A DNA stretch of 64,000 nucleotides, taken from contig NZ_CP009520.1 in NCBI RefSeq assembly GCF_000969905.1, positions 186,001 to 250,000 on the forward strand, read 5' to 3'. This DNA comes from Methanosarcina vacuolata Z-761 (GTDB lineage: Archaea; Halobacteriota; Methanosarcinia; Methanosarcinales; Methanosarcinaceae). Of this stretch, positions 61,586 to 64,000 are shown piece by piece; positions within the stretch are counted from its first letter, which is position 1, and each line of letters begins with the position of its first letter. The notes under the pieces are model-generated. The model was not told the DNA's origin and did no database searches. It worked only from the letters and a program-made list of their open reading frames with translations. A program made the translations under genes and the position numbers.

Positions 61586-63277
61586 TCAGAGATCAGTTCC
61601 AGCATAGGAAAGGTTAAAGCTCTTATTTATCAGAGGAAAATCAGGAACAATATTCCCGAGCACTGCATGTTCTATGGCCTGCCAGTTGCAGAAGGAGGCT
61701 GTTCTCACCTTATAGCGGTCGATTAGCCCGCTTCTGACATAAACCCAGTGAAGGTTCTGTCCCCGTGCAGCTTCAACCATTGAAAGGGCATATCCATCTG
61801 GAATATTTGAAATTGAAAATTCGGTTGTCTCGGAAATGATTGCGCCTTCCAGGATTGACGCTATAAGTTTCTTTATCAGAGAAGCTGAGTTAAGAACTTC
61901 GGCAGCTTTAACCTCAAACCGAGAAAGGACATCGCCTGCCATTTTAATTGCTCTTTCCGGAGGCATATCTTTGTATATACAGTAGGGATGGTCAAGTCTG
62001 ACATCATATGTAGCTCCGGCCGCCCGAGCAATAGGGCCTGTAAGATTAAGCGGAGCTATCAATTTCTTTTTTAAAACTCCGGTTGTTGAAAATCTGTCAA
62101 TAAGTGACGAGGAAGTATAAACAGCGGTAATCGCGGATTCAAATTGTGGTACAAATATTTTCAAATAAAGGTCGAGTTTTGAAAGAGATTCGCCTGAAAT
62201 CTCCTTTTTTACTCCTCCTATATCTATAGTGCCTCTCATAAATCGGGAGCCTGTGAGAAACTCGTTTTGCCTGAAAATATTTTCACGGAGGATAAGGAAA
62301 GGCGTTGTCATTCTCGGAAATCCTATATCGGTAATCATGCCCGAGAGATCTCCCATATGCGAGTAAATGCGCTCGAGTTCCAGGAGAATAGCCCTTAAGT
62401 AGTTCGCTCTTTCCGGAATTTCAATTCCCGCAATTTTTTCTACGGCCGTACAGAAGGCAACGGCATTGGAAACGGTCTCATCCCCACTTATTGCCTCCGC
62501 AATAGGAATACAGGCAGAGGGGCTTTTTCCCTCGGCAAGCTTTTCGATTCCCCGGTGTTTATAAAAGAGCCGGATTTCGAGATTGAAGATTGGTTCTCCG
62601 ATGACACTGAACCTGAAATGTCCAGGCTCAATAATTCCTGCATGTACAGGCCCGACAGGGATCTGGTAAACGCCGTCTCCCTCTAGCTGTTTAAAAGGAT
62701 ATGCTTCCTCCGGGCTTTCAACAGTCTGGATTTTCCTGTTTTTAAAGGATTTAAGGAGAGGATGAAAGCCTTCAGGATAGGCCTCATGTAAAAAGAGTCT
62801 TCTTTTGTCAAAAGCATCTGTAAATTCTATACCAAATCCGTCCCGAATTTCCCGTTCATACCAGCATGCCGAAGGAAAAACCGTGGCAATAGATGTAGTT
62901 TCCTTTCTGACATGCCGCATAAACGCAAATACGTCAGTAGAACTGTTCATTCTGAAGATATAAAAGAGAGTAAAACCAGGTTTTCCTTCTAAATCCTGAA
63001 CGCAGAACAGACTTGTCAGGATAAAACCCTTCTCGGAAAGCGCAGGTACGGTTTTTAAAAACTCCTCTTCTGCCAGGGGGATATAGAATTCATTATTTTT
63101 TCCCTTTTCGATCTGCGGCTCTTTACCTGCAATGTCAATCATTAAATCTGTAGCGTGCCGGGTCGCCAGAACCGAAGGAGTCTCCAAAACTGCAGAATTA
63201 CCTGAAATCTGGTAATTCCCTCTTAATTTCGGGCCTGCCGGCATCAGGGAACTTACTGTGTCTTTGTTTGAACTCAT
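61586..63277 (-). CDS. complex I/group 4 hydrogenase-like large subunit, fused NuoC-NuoD type, without NiFe ligands
   Basis: A 563-residue fusion like HycE. The N-terminal third is a 30-kDa (NuoC) domain with CWYEREIRDGFGIEF and RRLFLHEAYPEGFHPL. The rest is a 49-kDa/hydrogenase large-subunit domain with VGPVHAGIIEPGHFRF, HRGIEKLAE and LLELERIYSHMGDLSG. The first NiFe motif, normally RxCGxC, reads AISGDET; the last, normally DPCxxC, reads SFNLSYAG at the C-terminus. No hydrogenase active site is possible. The start ATG at 63277 has GGGAGG nine bases upstream; a frame six codons longer begins at the stop of the antiporter gene. It fits the energy-converting hydrogenase-related (Ehr) type. Confidence 0.87.
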   Translation of the reverse strand: MSSNKDTVSSLMPAGPKLRGNYQISGNSAVLETPSVLATRHATDLMIDIAGKEPQIEKGKNNEFYIPLAEEEFLKTVPALSEKGFILTSLFCVQDLEGKPGFTLFYIFRMNSSTDVFAFMRHVRKETTSIATVFPSACWYEREIRDGFGIEFTDAFDKRRLFLHEAYPEGFHPLLKSFKNRKIQTVESPEEAYPFKQLEGDGVYQIPVGPVHAGIIEPGHFRFSVIGEPIFNLEIRLFYKHRGIEKLAEGKSPSACIPIAEAISGDETVSNAVAFCTAVEKIAGIEIPERANYLRAILLELERIYSHMGDLSGMITDIGFPRMTTPFLILRENIFRQNEFLTGSRFMRGTIDIGGVKKEISGESLSKLDLYLKIFVPQFESAITAVYTSSSLIDRFSTTGVLKKKLIAPLNLTGPIARAAGATYDVRLDHPYCIYKDMPPERAIKMAGDVLSRFEVKAAEVLNSASLIKKLIASILEGAIISETTEFSISNIPDGYALSMVEAARGQNLHWVYVRSGLIDRYKVRTASFCNWQAIEHAVLGNIVPDFPLINKSFNLSYAGTDL

Positions 63278-63295
63278 TTTCTTTTTGCCTCCCAT

Positions 63296-64000
63296 TCACA
63301 GGTATCCAAGTTCGTACACGATTATGTTCAACAGTTTTTCCAGAGGTTCCGGAAAGACAACTCCAAGGGCCAGAATCATAAAAAGAATGGACAATATTGG
63401 AAATTTCATGCCTCCTCGGACTGTATAGGGGATAATCGGAGTTTCCGTGCCTTCGGTTCCAGCATCTTTCGAGCTCTGGGTAAAGGCTTCGATTAAAAAT
63501 CTTGCAAATGCAGCCGACGCTATGACCAGGAGGAGGAGAACTGCAAAGACAAGCGGTTTCGAAAATCCGAAAGCTTCCAGCAGGATAAAAAATTTGGCCG
63601 AAAAAATCGGGAAAGGAGGCATGCCTATGATTGCAAAGCTACCAATAACAAAGCCCCAGCCTGCAACGGGCTGAAGTGAAAAAACATCTTTTATGTCCTT
63701 AATCAGGTTACTTTCGTATTGCCTGTGTAGAATGCCTGCCGAAAAAAAGAGTGAGGCTTTGGTCAGTGAGTGGGCAAGGATGTAAAAAAGTGTCCAGAAG
63801 AGAGCAAGAGGCGTTCCAATCCCTATTCCAAGGAGGAGAATGCCCATGTGTTCCACACTTGAAAATGCAATCAGCATCTTCAGGTTTTTCTGCAAAAGCA
63901 TATTCAGGACCGCAACTGTGATGGTAAGCAGGCCAAAACCCAGAAGGAACTGAGATATCATAGTCTCGGCCTGAGTCTGCCTGACAATTGCGTACATCCG
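63296..64000 (-). CDS. NuoM/N- or HyfF-type antiporter-like membrane subunit, partial
   Basis: The C-terminal ~235 residues of a proton-antiporter-like subunit (Proton_antipo_M). MLIAFSSVEHMGILLLGIGI and FYILAHSLTKASLFFSAGIL carry the conserved His/Lys of the channel, and FAIIGMPPFPIFSAKFFIL is the next family helix. The gene runs off the right edge, so its start is outside the window. It ends with TGA directly abutting an ATG frame of the large-subunit gene, so translation is coupled. Its intact channel residues contrast with the lost metal sites in the two following genes. Confidence 0.9.
   Translation of the reverse strand, partial: RMYAIVRQTQAETMISQFLLGFGLLTITVAVLNMLLQKNLKMLIAFSSVEHMGILLLGIGIGTPLALFWTLFYILAHSLTKASLFFSAGILHRQYESNLIKDIKDVFSLQPVAGWGFVIGSFAIIGMPPFPIFSAKFFILLEAFGFSKPLVFAVLLLLVIASAAFARFLIEAFTQSSKDAGTEGTETPIIPYTVRGGMKFPILSILFMILALGVVFPEPLEKLLNIIVYELGYL

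Noticed and set aside
61586-63277. Reading the large subunit as an active [NiFe]-hydrogenase
   Set aside because: Both CxxC motifs that hold nickel and iron are absent (AISGDET and SFNLSYAG instead).

Overview
The window is chromosomal DNA of a methanogenic archaeon of the genus Methanosarcina. The diagnosis rests on a methanol methyltransferase operon (mtaC-mtaB), its partner mtaA, a RamA-type corrinoid activator, four paralogous Msr-type regulators, the nitrogen repressor NrpRI, a group II chaperonin, archaeosine transglycosylase, TTG/GTG starts behind GGAGGT/GGTGA sites, and long AT-rich intergenic stretches full of short tandem repeats. Gene order looks like the mtaCB2 neighbourhood of M. 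acetivorans/M. mazei as I remember it; the exact species is not established here.

Layout. 1-12 kb: a TetR regulator with an O-methyltransferase, a MITE-like element, a putative isoprenoid operon (UbiA prenyltransferase, geranylgeranyl-reductase-type flavoprotein, radical SAM/SPASM protein), tgtA, a pyruvate-kinase-C-like protein, a PAC2 protein, a DUF473-like protein and a thermosome subunit. 12-17 kb: a gene-poor, repeat-rich accessory stretch with a small exported protein, a double DUF2795 protein, a PI-PLC-like phosphodiesterase and the 3' remnant of an MFS exporter. 17-30 kb: a GlcD/GlcF-like iron-sulfur flavoenzyme with a methionine-rich tail, a NapH-like ferredoxin and an HTH regulator with AGTACTGT-type sites; sufCB; a metallo-beta-lactamase-fold protein; nrpRI; a zinc-ribbon protein; a cis-prenyltransferase-like subunit; a YchF/OBG-type GTPase; tRNA-Arg(GCG); a degenerate cupredoxin lipoprotein.

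30-52 kb is the methanol region: two Msr regulators, two hydantoinase/oxoprolinase-type ASKHA proteins, a CDF metal transporter, mtaC-mtaB with a YaaH-family membrane protein, a divergent TBP, two CobW-type GTPases (one with a long His tail), another Msr regulator, a RamA-like reductive activator and mtaA. Together these provide methyl transfer from methanol to coenzyme M (MtaB to MtaC to MtaA), reactivation of oxidised corrinoid, probable metal supply for the zinc enzymes, and dedicated regulation.

52-64 kb: a type IIC-like P-type cation ATPase, a hybrid sensor kinase with an unusual 17-copy pentapeptide repeat in its sensor region plus a stand-alone receiver, a fourth Msr regulator, a SAM methyltransferase, and the 3' part of a complex I/group 4 hydrogenase-like cluster running off the right edge. 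In that cluster all four NiFe-ligand cysteines of the large subunit and all four proximal-cluster cysteines of the small subunit are replaced, so it appears to be a membrane antiporter-type complex without the usual metal centres. This is the most unusual system in the window.
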